Positions 13,827 through 25,516 are shown, numbered from the stretch's first letter. The stretch: DNA of 64,000 nt from Arma custos (GCA_037127475.1 CM073763.1:41980395-42044394), one strand, 5' to 3'. A program made the numbers and translations. Notes: generated by a model from the letters alone, not told the origin.

Positions 13827-14300
13827 ATGCTTTATTTATATGTATCTACGCCTCGCAAGTGTGGGGGGTCATGCAAAAAATCCCACATACAGACCATTCA
13901 AATTGTTCAATCGAAATTCCTTCGTTATATTACACATAGTCCCTTTTACATCACTAATAAAACATTACACAAAGATATCAACATACCACTCGTGGCTGAC
14001 ACAATCAAGAACAACTACAAACAATTTCATGACTCATTGACTGGACATCCAAACTTACTGATACAATCATTACTGACAGACACATTACCACAGAATCCGA
14101 TGAGGAGACTGAAACGTCTCTGGAGCAGAGATCTAGTACAGCGAGATGAACCACGCTAGGAGTGCCTTCAATGAGAGGTTTCTCCATACACGCTCTCAGG
14201 AGAATCCCTTAGGGGAGGTTTTCCGAAAAACACCAAAAATACAATATGTGCAAAATGGCATTTGTTCGATTTCTTGAATAAATATTTTTATTATTATTTA
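13827..14300 (+). pseudogene. 3' end of a jockey-like LINE (family J)
   Basis: The frame 13827-14159 carries the C-terminal signature of jockey-type ORF2: IQIVQSKFLRYITHSPFYIT, then NKTLHKDINIPLV, HPNLLIQSLL and MRRLKRLWSRDL. It is followed by a short 3' UTR (GAGAATCCCTTAGGGGAG near 14202 and AATACAATATGTGC near 14240) and a TTATTATT-type tail at about 14285-14300. The same 3' UTR and tail occur at 57640-57740, identifying a second copy. Only the 3' end is present. Confidence 0.8.
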
Positions 14301-16320
14301 TATGTATAACAATTAAATTGATTCTGTAGTTTTAATTTTTTTTATACTGAGGAGGAAGATTGTGAAGTGATATTGATGGGTTTTGGTTTTAAAATTACTA
14401 AGATTCTCTTTGCTGTTGTTCGAGGAAAGAAGATTCTTACATCCTTGAACTAGACACATTCGTGACTAGATTTTTTTTCCCCTTTGAGTTATGTTAACTA
14501 GAAAGAGCACGCATTTCGTGAATGCTTAAACGTTCTTGGAATATTTATAACGTTACAATTTAAATTGTATATTAATTTATTACAGTTTGTTTGTTTGTTT
14601 GTTTGGGTTTGTAAGGCATAAAACCATACGGTCGTCAATGCCTGTGATAATTTGTTTATACAATCTTATATCTATGTGTATTCCAATATTTGAGTATTAT
14701 TATTGCATATTTGAATATTAATATTATATTATTATTGCAATAATAAGATTTTCAGTTTTAATTTAATTTCTCCATTATTCATTTACATTCTTTTAAATGT
14801 TTGATAATTGTGAATTATGACTTATCTATTTTATGAATTAAACATTCGGAATTTTTAAGAGGGGAAAATAAATAAATAAATGATAAACAGATAGATACAA
14901 TATAAATACTAAATAAAAGATAAATAAATAAATAAAAAATTTATTACAGTTAAATACTATTAAATTATTGATAATGAATTCAGGAATTATATTAATGTTA
15001 TTTTATTTGATTTATCTACTTAAAATTTAACTATGGGTTTCCATATTTTATCGATGTGCTTGAAAAAATAAAATTGTTGTATGCAAGCAAGGGAATACTA
15101 TATACTCGCAACAAATATATATTTTTAAAGACTAATCATTTTTTGTCAAATGAAATAATCTACACAATCAAAAGCAATCGGTATAAGTATTAGTTTAAAT
15201 ATTTGTAAAATATTAGCAAACCAAAAACGTAATTAAAACACAAATAATCATCTACGATAAATTAAATTATTGCAACATATTAATATAGAAGTAAAAAAAA
15301 ACTTATATTGTTGCTTATAGCTACTAAATAGTTTTTTATTTGAAATAAGCGACTGTGAGCCATGAAATAAGAAAATCAAATTTTAACCAATATCTTTCGT
15401 TGAAAAGTTGGGTAAGATATATTTGCTTGAGAAATCCACATAAGCAGGAATTATATTTATAATACATTTGAGATATACCCTGTATTGCTTTTTGCACCCG
15501 AAATTTCTATGACTTATCATTTAAATTCTGTATGGAATGTTAAAAATGTATTTCTAGATGGTTTTGGTGAATTCGTTTAAAGGAAGGAAAAGTATAGTGA
15601 ACAAGCAGCTGTGTAGGTGTCTTAAATTTGAAGGCTTTTCGTCACGGGTGCCATCCTAGATAATTTTTCACTTTTTTAAATTATTTTCGGATCGAAATAT
15701 ATTAAATGCATAGTCAAATTTGTCACTTATGTGAACGTCATTATGTTAATCAGCAAGTTTATAAACCTGTAAATCCGATATTAGATTTTTTTTCTTTCTT
15801 GTATGTTGTTTTCACAATAAATTTCGAATGGAAGATTCGTTTGCCGATCTCTGTCAAAAATAATAAATTTCAAAGTAAAAATAACAATTTTATTTTAGTA
15901 ATTGAATGTCGATGTAACTGATTGTTCAACTATTTAGCTTGGATTGTTTTGCACAGATTAATATTATTTCTTGTAGGTAATATGATTGCTAGGTTCCACA
16001 ATTACCGGTGACAAAGTTGTTCAAAAGGAGTTGAGTTGTCTAAGAAATTGTCTGTTCTTGTCACGAGTTGTGAAAGTTGTGGAAGTTATTGCAGTGACAA
16101 GTAGAAAGAGCAAACTGGAGACTTGAGGAGTCTTTATTCGTCCAAATATTACCACCAACGGTGGCGTCGTCTTATAAGCAACTTTTTCAGCAGTGATGCA
16201 TCAATGTATTTATATAATAATATCATTATTTTTTTAAAGTTTAAATATTACTCGAAATTTTGGGGTTATTAAATATTACTCGAAATTATATGACAAAATT
16301 TTGGTGATTTTGTTGAAGAA
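14301..16320. other. No gene seen; short microsatellites
   Basis: Very AT-rich. A (GTTT)n tract lies at about 14585-14606 and AAAT repeats at 14868-14938. The 71-codon frame at 15706-15921 is unsupported. Confidence 0.5.
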
Positions 16321-16324
16321 GGGA

Positions 16325-16925
16325 ATAATTTCGAACATGTGGAGAAGTTTAAGTACTAAGGGTCAATTGTAACTAGAAAAAACGAAATTCAAGAGGAAAT
16401 AAAGGCGGGAAATGCTTGTTATAATTCGGTCTCGAAATTATTAAGCTCGCGTATTTTGTCCCGAAATATAAAAATCAGAATTTATAAAAAAATAAAATAA
16501 GATATATGATATAATCATCCTTCCAACTCTTCTTTACAGATGTGAAACTGTGGCTGCTAACGCTGAACAATGAACAACGCCTTCAGGTATTCGAAAATAA
16601 CGTGTTGCGTAGAATATTCGGTCCAAGAAAGGATGAGACCACCGGGAAATATAGGAAACTGCATAACGTTGATTTGCGAAGCATATATCCGGTAAATATT
16701 ATTCAGGTGATAGCGTCACGAAGATTGCTGAGCTTAGTAAGTAACGAATTCCTAAATAGTTAATAAGCGCTGCGCCGAATAGAAACCGTCTAAACGTTAG
16801 ACCGAGGCGTAGGTGGGAGGATTGCGTTAAGTGTGATCTGCTGTATTTGGGTTTGGGTCCTAGTCCGTGGACAGAAGTTTGTTGGCAGAGATTGGTGGTA
16901 TTGGTACTCACCATACCAAAATAAA
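16325..16925 (+). pseudogene. RTE-like LINE, C-terminal RT fragment
   Basis: In shifting frames: FEHVEKFKYLGSIVT-like sequence (about 16335), NACYNSVSKLLSSRIL (about 16415), then EQRLQVFENNVLRRIFGPRK (16570-16640) and a terminal R-rich region that includes GRIALS/WWYW-type sequence (16790-16910). This is the stereotyped C-terminus of RTE/BovB-type ORF2. Fragments of the same 3' end recur at 23580-23735 and 23940-24300. Frameshifts make it non-coding. Confidence 0.75.
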
Positions 16926-17529
16926 TACAAGCGTTTCTAGATCATGTTTCTCTTTTTATGCAGCTAGAGGACACCATTAATTTTTAATAATATTGCTATA
17001 GCTGTAAGTGTGTTTAATTCATATTACTAATATCTTTTGCAGCCAGATTTTCATTTTAAAATAGCCTCACTTTAGGCTACTATGTTATTCTATTGAAAAT
17101 GTTTTTAACTGAATTTAAATAGTTTGAAGGCCAATGAATTTTTATTCTTCAAAGGCAAACCAGAACTGTAATTAAAAAAAAATATGTTTGTTAATTTTAT
17201 TTGGGTTGAGAATTTATCACGTTTCTTAAAACAAATAAATCAATAAACTGTTTTAATGAAAATATATCTCATTTTTTGAATAGAGCTTAATTTTTAATGA
17301 ACAGATCAAATTTTCATGGGAGACCCTAATTAAATTTTTTTAAATACTCTAATTGGTTTTTTAGAATTGTTAGAAGAAAATGGGCAAGATATAACTGTTT
17401 TCTTTGCTATTTTTCTCACGATTCTAGCTTAAATATATTAGCCACTTGTCTGGGGATATTTTTTAGTAAAGCCTGGCTAAGGTTTTATTCGCATTTCCGT
17501 GATAGATTTTTTGAATTACATACATTTCA
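16926..17529. other. No gene seen
   Basis: AT-rich, no recognisable feature. Confidence 0.5.
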
Positions 17530-17800
17530 TGTATGTATTTTTTGAACTGTCACTGCCAGAACATGTTTCACAGATATACTTCTAAATTCCACAATATCCC
17601 AGAACTATATTCTGCGATAATGAAATCCGTATCGTTTACACTGTCACAAACCACTAGACAATTGAATTTTATCCCAGCCCAAGGACAAAGCTTATATATT
17701 TTAAGACGGTGTTTCTTTCTTAGACAAGAGAATTTCTTTATGAATAGTGGTCTTGACAAGGACGAATGAATAATGTAAGGAGGTTGGGTATCGTTGCAAA
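17530..17800 (-). pseudogene. Possible piggyBac-like transposase fragment
   Basis: The minus-strand frame at 17568-17759 contains LFIKKFSCLRKKHRLKIYKL, which recalls the piggyBac transposase core around its second catalytic Asp (FKQYI..KRHRFGIKLFKL pattern). Only about 60 codons remain and no terminal repeats are visible. The match rests on memory of the family pattern, and a chance resemblance is possible. Confidence 0.35.
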
Positions 17801-18260
17801 AGATTCGTCTTCAAAGTTAAACATCCATTGTAGCATATAAAGTTATAACTTTAATATATTAAAGGTATTCAAACCTTACTTGGATTGCTGTAATGTTATA
17901 TAATACTCCAATCACGATTATGAACGGAATGGACCAGTGCTGTTTGTTAAGATTGTGCAACTGTTTTTATTCAAGTCATTTTGCATAGAACAATTACACT
18001 GTCCAACAAAAAAATATTTTTGTAATGTTTCCTTCACTTCATGAGTCAAATCTTACTAATTTTGGGTTGAAAAAAACGAAAATGACAATGAAAAAATTTT
18101 ATTAGCTCTAGTTTCTGTGATACACCATGGGTCAAAATATATAACGTTAACAAATTGAGGCAAATCAGTAAATTTTAAACCAAAAGTTTATCAACATTAT
18201 AAATTAATTTGGAGTTGAAAATTAATGGCAGAATACTTGGCAGGTTGGATATTATTACCA

Positions 18261-19136
18261 TCATGTGGATTTCATTTTTCTTTTGGCCTGTCTTTTGTAG
18301 GTGAGTTCTGGAGCATCCCTACACACGCACCAACAGTAATCTGCAAGTATTGATTCATTCCAACGGCCCTTATATCTTTGTTCCATTACAGAAATATCCT
18401 GATGGAATCTCTCACCGTGTTCATCACTGACCGCACCACAGCTAGGAAGGAAAAAGTCTAGATGAGAGTGGAGGAAATGAATTTTGAGAGACATGTTGCA
18501 TCCAAGTTTATGATATTTTTGTAGAAGTATCCTCACCAACTGAACATAGTCATCTTCTCTTTTGTTCCCCAAAAAACCTTTAACAACTCCCTTGAACGCA
18601 TTCCAAGCTTCCTTTTCTTTCCCCCCCAAAACTCTGTCAAACGCAGGATACCTCAGAAGCTCCCGAATTTGTGGCCCAACAAAAACACCTTCCTTAACTT
18701 TTGCATCACTTAGGAAAGCAAATTTTTCCCTCAAATATCTAAAGGCCTCTCCTTCTTTGTTCATGCCTTTGACAAAGTTTTTCATCAAACCGAGTTTTAT
18801 ATGTAGTGGTGGAAGAAATATATGTTTCGGGTCGACGAGAGGCAGGGCAACAACATTTTTTTCACTAGGGCCAAGATTTCTTGCAGGCCAGTCTGTTTGA
18901 AAGTAATGTGATTTCCTATCCCTACTGTCCCACATACATAAAAAGCAGCAGTATTTAGTATACCCCAGTTGCATTCCTAAAAGTATAGCGATGACCTTTA
19001 TATCACCACAGATTTTCCACTTGTGTTCAGCATATTTGATTGAGTGGAGGAGGGCTTTCATGTTTTCATAAGTCTCTTTCGTGTGAACTGCATGTCCAAC
19101 AGGAATAGAAGGAAGAACCTCAAAATAGCTGTACAA
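18261..19136 (-). CDS. Transposon-associated protein of unknown class (C-terminal 291 residues)
   Basis: A clean 291-codon frame. It has a Cys-rich centre (YTKYCCFLCMWDSRDRKSHY), an FLPPLHIKLGLMKNFVKGM segment, and near the C-terminus GCNMSLKIHFLHSHLDFF and SDEHGERFHQDISVMEQRY, ending in ADYCWCVCRD. I recognise this as a multicopy protein family seen in many insect genomes, but I cannot name its element class or enzymatic activity. A second, broken copy lies at 47459-48716, and that copy shows the N-terminal Cys-rich part (NFCYICGELTFKSQRR) missing here, so this frame is probably a 3' exon or a 5'-truncated copy. The left 363 bp (N-terminal part) is duplicated in inverted orientation at 20325-20726. 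Confidence 0.65.
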   Translation of the reverse strand: MYSYFEVLPSIPVGHAVHTKETYENMKALLHSIKYAEHKWKICGDIKVIAILLGMQLGYTKYCCFLCMWDSRDRKSHYFQTDWPARNLGPSEKNVVALPLVDPKHIFLPPLHIKLGLMKNFVKGMNKEGEAFRYLREKFAFLSDAKVKEGVFVGPQIRELLRYPAFDRVLGGKEKEAWNAFKGVVKGFLGNKREDDYVQLVRILLQKYHKLGCNMSLKIHFLHSHLDFFLPSCGAVSDEHGERFHQDISVMEQRYKGRWNESILADYCWCVCRDAPELTYKRQAKRKMKST

Positions 19137-19430
19137 CTGTTGGTTTTGTCAGTTAACAGGCGTACCAACATCCAAAAACTAAATTTCTCGACAAAGTGAA
19201 AGCTGAGCATTAAAAAATGACATGTTACTGTATCTTGAAAACAAGAGCTAATTGGTCATTTTCGAGGTGATTTTTGAACTCAGGGGGTGAAAATACATAA
19301 TAACTGGGTATTTTTAAGCCCGAAACAAATTCATTGTTGTTCAGTGTTATTTATGTCGTCAAATGACTATTTATTTAAGTGACTTTTACTTATAGTTTAT
19401 TTATTCAAGTCATTTATCGAAGTTCTTTGA

Positions 19431-19770
19431 TTTATAACTCATAAAAAATGACCAATAATTATAAAAAATTATAAATAATAATATGACGAAAGTCAATAAG
19501 ATCCTAAATTAAAATTAATGTTCAAAGAACTTCGTTCTAGTGTATTCATCGCAAAAATGGCGGGAGCACACTGGGGCTTTAGGATCTAAAAGAGAGAAGC
19601 TTTGTCCTCGACCGAGAAGTGCCTTGGATAGCTCAATTGGCAGAGCGATGTCCCGGGGTTCAAAGGTTCCGGGTTCAAATCCCGGTCGAGGGCCTATCTT
19701 TTCTCTTTAAAAAATAAAAATATTTATAACTCATAAAAAATGACCAATAATTATAAAAAATTAAAAATTT
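19431..19770 (+). repeat. Tandem-repeat unit (copy 1) plus partial unit
   Basis: A 292-bp unit beginning TTTATAACTCATAAAAAATG with a tRNA-like core, followed from 19723 by the first about 48 bp of another unit. The same unit forms a tandem pair at 20734-21322. Confidence 0.85.
19621..19693 (+). pseudogene. tRNA-like sequence (copy 1)
   Basis: The D arm TAGCTCAATTGGCAGAGC (A box) and T arm CCGGGTTCAAATCCCGG (B box) are well formed, and acceptor ends GCCTTGG/CGAGGGC pair with one mismatch and one wobble. The anticodon arm is altered in this copy (GATGTCCCGGGGTTC), so it is not a functional tRNA. Confidence 0.7.
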
Positions 19771-20324
19771 TTGTTAGAATTTGGGACTGAGTTGTTTCTA
19801 TCTTGTGTATATAGACGTGTTTTGCTGAAACTTAAATTTATACCCATATGTCCTAATAGGTCTTAGTATACTGTTATAGACGATACTTTTCGTAGGGGTA
19901 ACAATACATTACTTTTCGTGGGCTTGATTTATAAAAAAATATAAAGTAAAAATTAAAACATTTCAAAATTAATGTCTAAAACTTGCACTAATGCAAAATC
20001 AATATAAATGTAAGAAACTGTCATAAGTCAAACATTCGCATAACCTTGACTCACTATTGATTTTAGGAACCTAAAACGAGCGATAAATGACTTGAATAAA
20101 TAAACTATAAGTAAAAGTCACTTAAATAAATAGTCATTTGACGACATAAATAACACTGAACAACAATGAATTTGTTTCGGGCTTAAAAATACCCAGTTAT
20201 TATGTATTTTCACCCCCTGAGTTCAAAAATCACCTCGAAAATGACCAATTAGCTCTTGTTTTCAAGATACAGTAACATGTCATTTTTTAATGCTCAGCTT
20301 TCACTTTGTCGAGAAATTTAGTTT

Positions 20325-20747
20325 TTGGATGTTGGTACGCCTGTTAACCGACAAAACCAACAGTTGTACAGCTATTTTGAGGTTCTTCCTTCTATTCCTG
20401 TTGGACATGCAGTTCACACGAAAGAGACTTATGAAAACATGAAAGCCCTCCTCCACTCAATCAAATATGCTGAACACAAGTGGAAAATCTGTGGTGATAT
20501 AAAGGTCATCGCTATACTTTTAGGAATGCAACTGGGGTATACTAAATACTGCTGCTTTTTATGTATGTGGGACAGTAGGGATAGGAAATCACATTACTTT
20601 CAAACAGACTGGCCTGCAAGAAATCTTGGCCCTAGTGAAAAAAATGTTGTTGCCCTGCCTCTCGTCGACCCGAAACATATATTTCTTCCACCACTACATA
20701 TAAAACTCGGTTTGATGAAAAACTTTTCTTTGATTTATAACTCATAA
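20325..20747 (+). pseudogene. Truncated inverted copy of the 18261-19136 gene
   Basis: The frame repeats the N-terminal about 120 residues of the neighbouring gene, starting about 15 codons further upstream (MDVGTPVNRQ), and is cut at LGLMKNF (20726), where the palindrome arm ends and the tandem repeat begins. It lacks more than half of the protein. Expression of both arms would give a self-complementary RNA. Confidence 0.85.
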
Positions 20748-20923
20748 AAAATGACCAATAATTATAAAAAATTATAAATAATAATATGACGAAAGTCAAT
20801 AAGATCCTAAATTAAAATTAATGTTCAAAGAACTTCGTTCTAGTGTATTCATCGCAAAAATGGCGGGAGCACACTGGGGCTTTAGGATCTAAAAGAGAGA
20901 AGCTTTGTCCTCGACCGAGATGT

Positions 20924-20997
20924 GCCTTGGATAGCTCAATTGGCAGAGCGATGTCACGGTGAGACAAAGGTTCCGGGTTCAAATCCCGGTCGAGGGC
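20924..20997 (+). pseudogene. tRNA-like sequence (copy 2)
   Basis: Folds with D stem GCTC/GAGC, a 4-bp anticodon stem TGTC/GACA around the loop ACGGTGA (anticodon position GGT, but position 33 is C instead of the invariant U), and a perfect 5-bp T stem CCGGG/CCCGG. The missing U33 argues against a working tRNA. Confidence 0.7.
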
Positions 20998-21216
20998 CTA
21001 TCTTTTCTCTTTAAAAAATAAAAATATTTATAACTCATAAAAAATGACCAATAATTATAAAAAATTATAAATAATAATATGACGAAAGTCAATAAGATCC
21101 TAAATTAAAATTAATGTTCAAAGAACTTCGTTCTAGTGTATTCATCGCAAAAATGGCGGGAGCACACTGGGGCTTTAGGATCTAAAAGAGAGAAGCTTTG
21201 TCCTCGACCGAGAAGT

Positions 21217-21290
21217 GCCTTGGATAGCTCAATTGGCAGAGCGATGTCACGGTGAGACAAAGGTTCCGGGTTCAAATCCCGGTCGAGGGC
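21217..21290 (+). pseudogene. tRNA-like sequence (copy 3)
   Basis: Identical in the tRNA-like core to copy 2, 293 bp downstream. The A and B boxes are intact, so Pol III transcription is possible. Confidence 0.7.
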
Positions 21291-21322
21291 CTATCTTTTC
21301 TCTTTAAAAAATAAAAAAATTT

Positions 21323-21940
21323 TTAATGCTCCATGGTTTATTTCGAATCACACCATACACTAACACATGGTATTCCCACTATAAAATCACATATTCACAA
21401 TAATTAAATAGCATTCCACTCAGCGACACAAAATCGCCAAAATACATTTGTTCTTCCTCTTTCCTACCCATTGTTACTCGGACATGATAGGAAAAGATTA
21501 AAAAGGCAATGACCAAGAGAGCTGCTCGAATATTGATATTTCCATTATTATAACTTAATATTCCTGCAGTAACACGAAGAGAAAAACACTCGAATCAAAT
21601 TTGTTGGGTGCGCAATTGTGCAGGTACAATCCTTTAAGTAGTATACCAATGCTTGCCATTATGTAGTGACATAAATGTGAAGTATGACGAGTTGGTAGGA
21701 TTGTAGTGTTTAATACAGTTTAAGCAAATAAACATAATTTAAACGAAACTAAAATATTGCTCATTAAAAATTATTATTTAAAGAGCATGGGACCTTTTCA
21801 CCTTCTTATGTTACCAATAAGATTCTTCCCTAGCTAAAATGAATGAACTGAAGGGCACTTACAGTTTTTTAAGAAGAGGAGAAAAAACGAATGCTCCAAT
21901 TACAAATGGATCACTGTTGCCACCAGCAACATTGCCTTTA
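21323..21940. other. No gene seen
   Basis: AT-rich; no recognisable feature. Confidence 0.5.
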
Positions 21941-21949
21941 AGGCAGGAT

Positions 21950-22700
21950 ATTAAGTTATAGATTACAAGGAGAATGTTCTGGAAAAAAGTATGAAGAACA
22001 AGCTAGTTTTCGGGCGAACAGGTCATGTAATGATCATATATTTCCCCTCACGGAGCTTATTGAAGAAACGTACGCTTGCAATAGCGAGGTGCCACATGAT
22101 TTTCATAGATACCTAGAAAGCCTATCATACGGTCCGATTATGCATTCAATGGGATTTACTAGAGAACATGGGAGTGAGCAGATATTTTATGGGAACCATC
22201 AAAAGCTTATAACATGGTGTTGAAGCTCGGATAAGACTGAAGAATGAACTAACGGGCCGCTTATCATTAATAGCCTCAAACAAGGATGTCCACTATCCCC
22301 ATTTTTGTTCTACTTATATGTTAAAGAGGTCTTAAATATATAGTTAAGGAAATGCATATGTAGATTATTAAATGTAAATATAAATATGTATTGAATATAT
22401 CTTCTTGTATGTATTCTTGTACTGTACGAGAAATAAGACATTAAAATGCCTTGAGACAATATGATCTAGTTTATTAATGGTATTTATCAATATTAGTATT
22501 AATCTTATAGAGCTATTTTTCTAGAAACTTGACACTATTATAAAAAATAGAAAGATAAAAGTCATAAATTACGGTGATGTTACAGAATCCGGGACAGGGA
22601 TGAGACAGAATACAGGGAAAACTTTGTGAATAAACATTTATAGAACAATGTCAAAGAGATGCAGTATAGTCAAGAGTTTGTCTTTCGCCTTTCTTGAAAC
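21950..22700 (+). pseudogene. RTE-like LINE, RT core, heavily decayed
   Basis: Scattered over three frames: NDHIFPLTELIEETYAC-like sequence (22030-22080), then GPLIINS..KQGCPLSPFLFYLYV (22255-22325), the diagnostic G-x-x-Q-G-C-x-L-S-P box of RTE-type reverse transcriptases. A GDVTESGTGM-like stretch near 22575 may mark the catalytic region. Stops and frameshifts throughout. It probably belongs with the 3' ends at 23580-24300. Confidence 0.6.
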
Positions 22701-23328
22701 TTTTCAGCTGAGAAAATAAGGAGCAAGCTGATATATGAGTTAGGAAATAATTTCCTCTTTACGAATATAGTAAAGGCGTAGCTGAGACGAAGTTCTTAAA
22801 ATACAAATAACAATACTTGTTATTTTTATATTGCGTGGTTATATCTTTAGCTTCTATTCCTTAAACCTACCTCCCCTTCTACACTTTGAAATTCACCCTT
22901 AAGCGAGAAACATATAAGGGTGGATTAAGTAAAATTGAAAAGCTGAAAATGTCAATGTTGACAGTTATGCAGACAGCTCTGTAATCAATACTGAATAACA
23001 CGCTTCCTAATGCAAATATACTTTTTCTCCTGATATTTCGGCATGTTACGTATAATATAGACCACAGGGCTTGTGTATAGTCAATAGGAAGGATGATAGT
23101 ACGACGATATACGAAGATTACGTAACTAAAATGACACTGTAATAGGGAAACTCACTGGCCTAGATTACTTTACCAAATGTGAATCACACGTCTCAGGTAA
23201 TATAATATGTAACAGAGTAATAATAAAAACAGTAAAACACCTTTTTAATGAATATTTTTGCATTAATATTGTTTATATGAACATATTTTGTTCATAAAAA
23301 CAATATTTATATTAAGTTAACTACTCTT
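22701..23328. other. No gene seen
   Basis: Nothing recognised; possibly the eroded middle of the RTE-like element. Confidence 0.4.
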
Positions 23329-23530
23329 TTAGATTTCTATGGCCACTATTATTACAAAAGACTTTGTTGATTTCTTCTGGTTTAGGCTTGATAAATTTTT
23401 CGCCAACGTTTCTCCAGCCATGCTGCTGGCTTCTTCAGGGCTGAAATGAGCAAGCATGGCTGGCGAAACGTTGGCTAAACATTCATCAACAAGTTCTAAA
23501 CCTGAAGAAATCAACAAAGTCTTTTGCAAT
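23329..23530. repeat. Palindromic element with hammerhead-like motif (copy 1)
   Basis: The outer arms AAAAGACTTTGTTGATTTC and GAAATCAACAAAGTCTTTT are inverted. On the minus strand, 23442 to 23402 reads AGCC, CTGAAGA, a stem-loop (GCCAGC/GCTGG), GAAAC, GTT, GGC: the order stem I, core, stem II, GAAA, minimal stem III, stem I of a hammerhead ribozyme, with the base next to GAAA changed to A. The other arm carries a damaged copy. It is the same element as 55505-55722. Confidence 0.7.
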
Positions 23531-23579
23531 ATCTTGTGTTTTTAATTCATCCTCTCCTTTTCCTAATTATTAAGTTGTT

Positions 23580-23735
23580 AATAAGCACTGTACCAACTGG
23601 GGAGCCTCTGAGGGGTAGACCGAAGCGTAGGTGGGAGGTTTTCGTTAAGAATTTTGGTTTGGGTAGTGGTCCTTCGACAGAATTGTGCAGATATTGGTGG
23701 TATCGTTCGCATCTAGCTTTCAATGTTTAATATTA
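23580..23735 (+). pseudogene. RTE-like LINE 3' end
   Basis: EPLRGRPKRRWEVFVKNFGL followed by a W-rich end (YWWYRSHL) matches the terminal residues seen at 16780-16910. A short fragment directly after the palindromic element. Confidence 0.65.
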
Positions 23736-23939
23736 CCTTTTTTAATTAAGAATTTGGGATATTGGATCTTTTGAAAGCATCTTTTGAAGGCTTAAGTTAA
23801 ACGATCCTATATTTCTTAAATAAAATTTTGCCATTATACAGTTAGGATTTACTAGAATTACTATACCTAAATAGTTTTTAAGTTGTTGAGTTGTTTTTTA
23901 TTAAAGGAAAATTGAAAACATTAAGTATTTTAAGTGCGC

Positions 23940-24300
23940 TACTTAAAAGATATAAGGATGAGACCGAGAATTTAGAAGATTATACAACGCGGAATTGAGA
24001 AGCATGGACCTCGTATGTATTTTTTAGGTGATAGCGTCGTAGAGATTGAAATGGGCCTTTACAGTTGACGGGATTAATAACCAACGAATTCCTAAAAAGT
24101 TATTATGCGCTCTACCGACTGTGAAATATTTGAGGGGTAGACCGAGGAGTAGGTGGGAGGATTGCGTTAAGAGTGATCAGACAGATTTGGGTTCCGGTAG
24201 TGGTCCGTGAACGAAAGTTTGCAAGTAGAGATTGGTGGTATCGTCATCAAGCCTCCGGCTTCGGTAAGCCTTATCATTACTATCGTGTTACTATAATTAA
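23940..24300 (+). pseudogene. RTE-like LINE 3' end
   Basis: A longer copy of the same C-terminus (YLRGRPRSRWEDCVKSDQTD at about 24127-24190), with stops, ending near the typical 3' sequence CCTCCGGCTTCGGTAAGCC (24252-24270). Confidence 0.65.
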
Positions 24301-25516
24301 TATCGTGTTTTATTAGAAGAATAATTCATAAAATTTCCTGTTCATTCCTTTTTTTTTTACTATCTATATTCTTATATAAATAAATTTGATGAAACCTGTA
24401 AATTACTCCGATTTTTTGTTGAAATTAGTTACCGAAGTTTTTTTACGGAACATATTTTCCCTAATAATGATTCAAAATTTTTTTCTGTAACTGAATACCT
24501 CTCCACTCTTATTTCAATTATGAGGAATTTATTGCAATATATATTTTCTGATACTGACAGAAATACGGAAATCAAAAACCGACATGTTGGTTTCGTAGAA
24601 TTTTATTAATTTTTTATACACACTGAAACAGAATATTTATTTGATTTTGGTCAACGACCCTTAAGGGGATGTATGCAATAATTAAAAGAATATTTTAAAA
24701 TAGCGAATAATTTAATTTATTGTTATTTGTTATTACGTCTTTGGTGAAGCTACACTCAACCTAAAGAAATATAAAATAATGTTCAAATATATTATATTGG
24801 TTTTAAGCTAGCAATGTTGTAGTACTTCTTAGATCCCTGTAATAATCCCTTAAAGGTTTTTGTAACAATTATTCTTTCAATTAAAGTTTCTAAATCATTT
24901 GATGCTTCTTATTGATTCATAATCCACAAGAGTCCATGATCTCAATTATTTTCAAATAGGCCACTTTGATATGGAACAACTTTATTCAGGAATAATAATA
25001 ATAATAATAATAAGGAAGCCTTGTTATTTATCTCGAAAGATATCTTTGAAGGGACCCTTAAGTGGGTGGATTTCATTTTTTGGAAGAAAAAAAATAAAAC
25101 GCTTTTAAATGATCATTTCTTAGAAAGGTTTCTCGATGGAGGTGCTTAAAGACCCCTCAACAAAGGAAGAAAGACCCGCTCATTAAGGAAGGGCTTCGAC
25201 TATAAAGCTGCGTTAAGAACGGTTTTACACATCACATAAATTATAATTGCTATAATAAAATAAGTAACATTTAGATAATTAAGGTTTCGATTCATTTACT
25301 TAAATTATGAAGTATTTACTAATGAACAATCAATAAGGAAAGGGAAAATTAACCAGTAGTCTGTTTCTTTGATGTGTAATGGTTCTTTTCTTGGTTATAA
25401 GTGGCAAATAGAGTTATTAATTGTATTGTTCCGTCTAATATTTTAAATTTCCCAAGTTTTGAAAAATACAATCTTCGATTTTTATATATGCATATCATTC
25501 GTATGGTAATACTAAG

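Larger units (their letters stand above)
18774..20726. repeat. Long palindrome: two 646-bp inverted arms
   Basis: Arm 18774-19419 is the reverse complement of 20081-20726. Paired positions sum to 39,500 along the stretches I checked, so there are no net indels, and I saw only one mismatch (in GTCAGTTAAC versus GTCGGTTAAC). The arms carry the 5' part of the gene at 18261-19136 and its upstream sequence. The spacer (19420-20080) holds one copy of the tRNA-like tandem repeat and about 310 bp of unassigned AT-rich DNA. Such identity means a recent inverted duplication, or an assembly artefact. Confidence 0.9.
20734..21322 (+). repeat. 293-bp tandem repeat, two adjacent units
   Basis: Units start at 20734 and 21027 with TTTATAACTCATAAAAAATG and are nearly identical. 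Each contains an AT-rich leader, a GTTCAAAGAACTTCG segment, and a tRNA-like core 190 bp in. With the unit in the palindrome spacer there are three copies. A tRNA-derived SINE amplified in tandem is the simplest reading. Confidence 0.9.

Noticed and set aside
20924..20997. Functional tRNA gene
   Set aside because: D and T arms are good, but the invariant U33 is missing, the acceptor has a mismatch, and the sequence is embedded in a tandem repeat.
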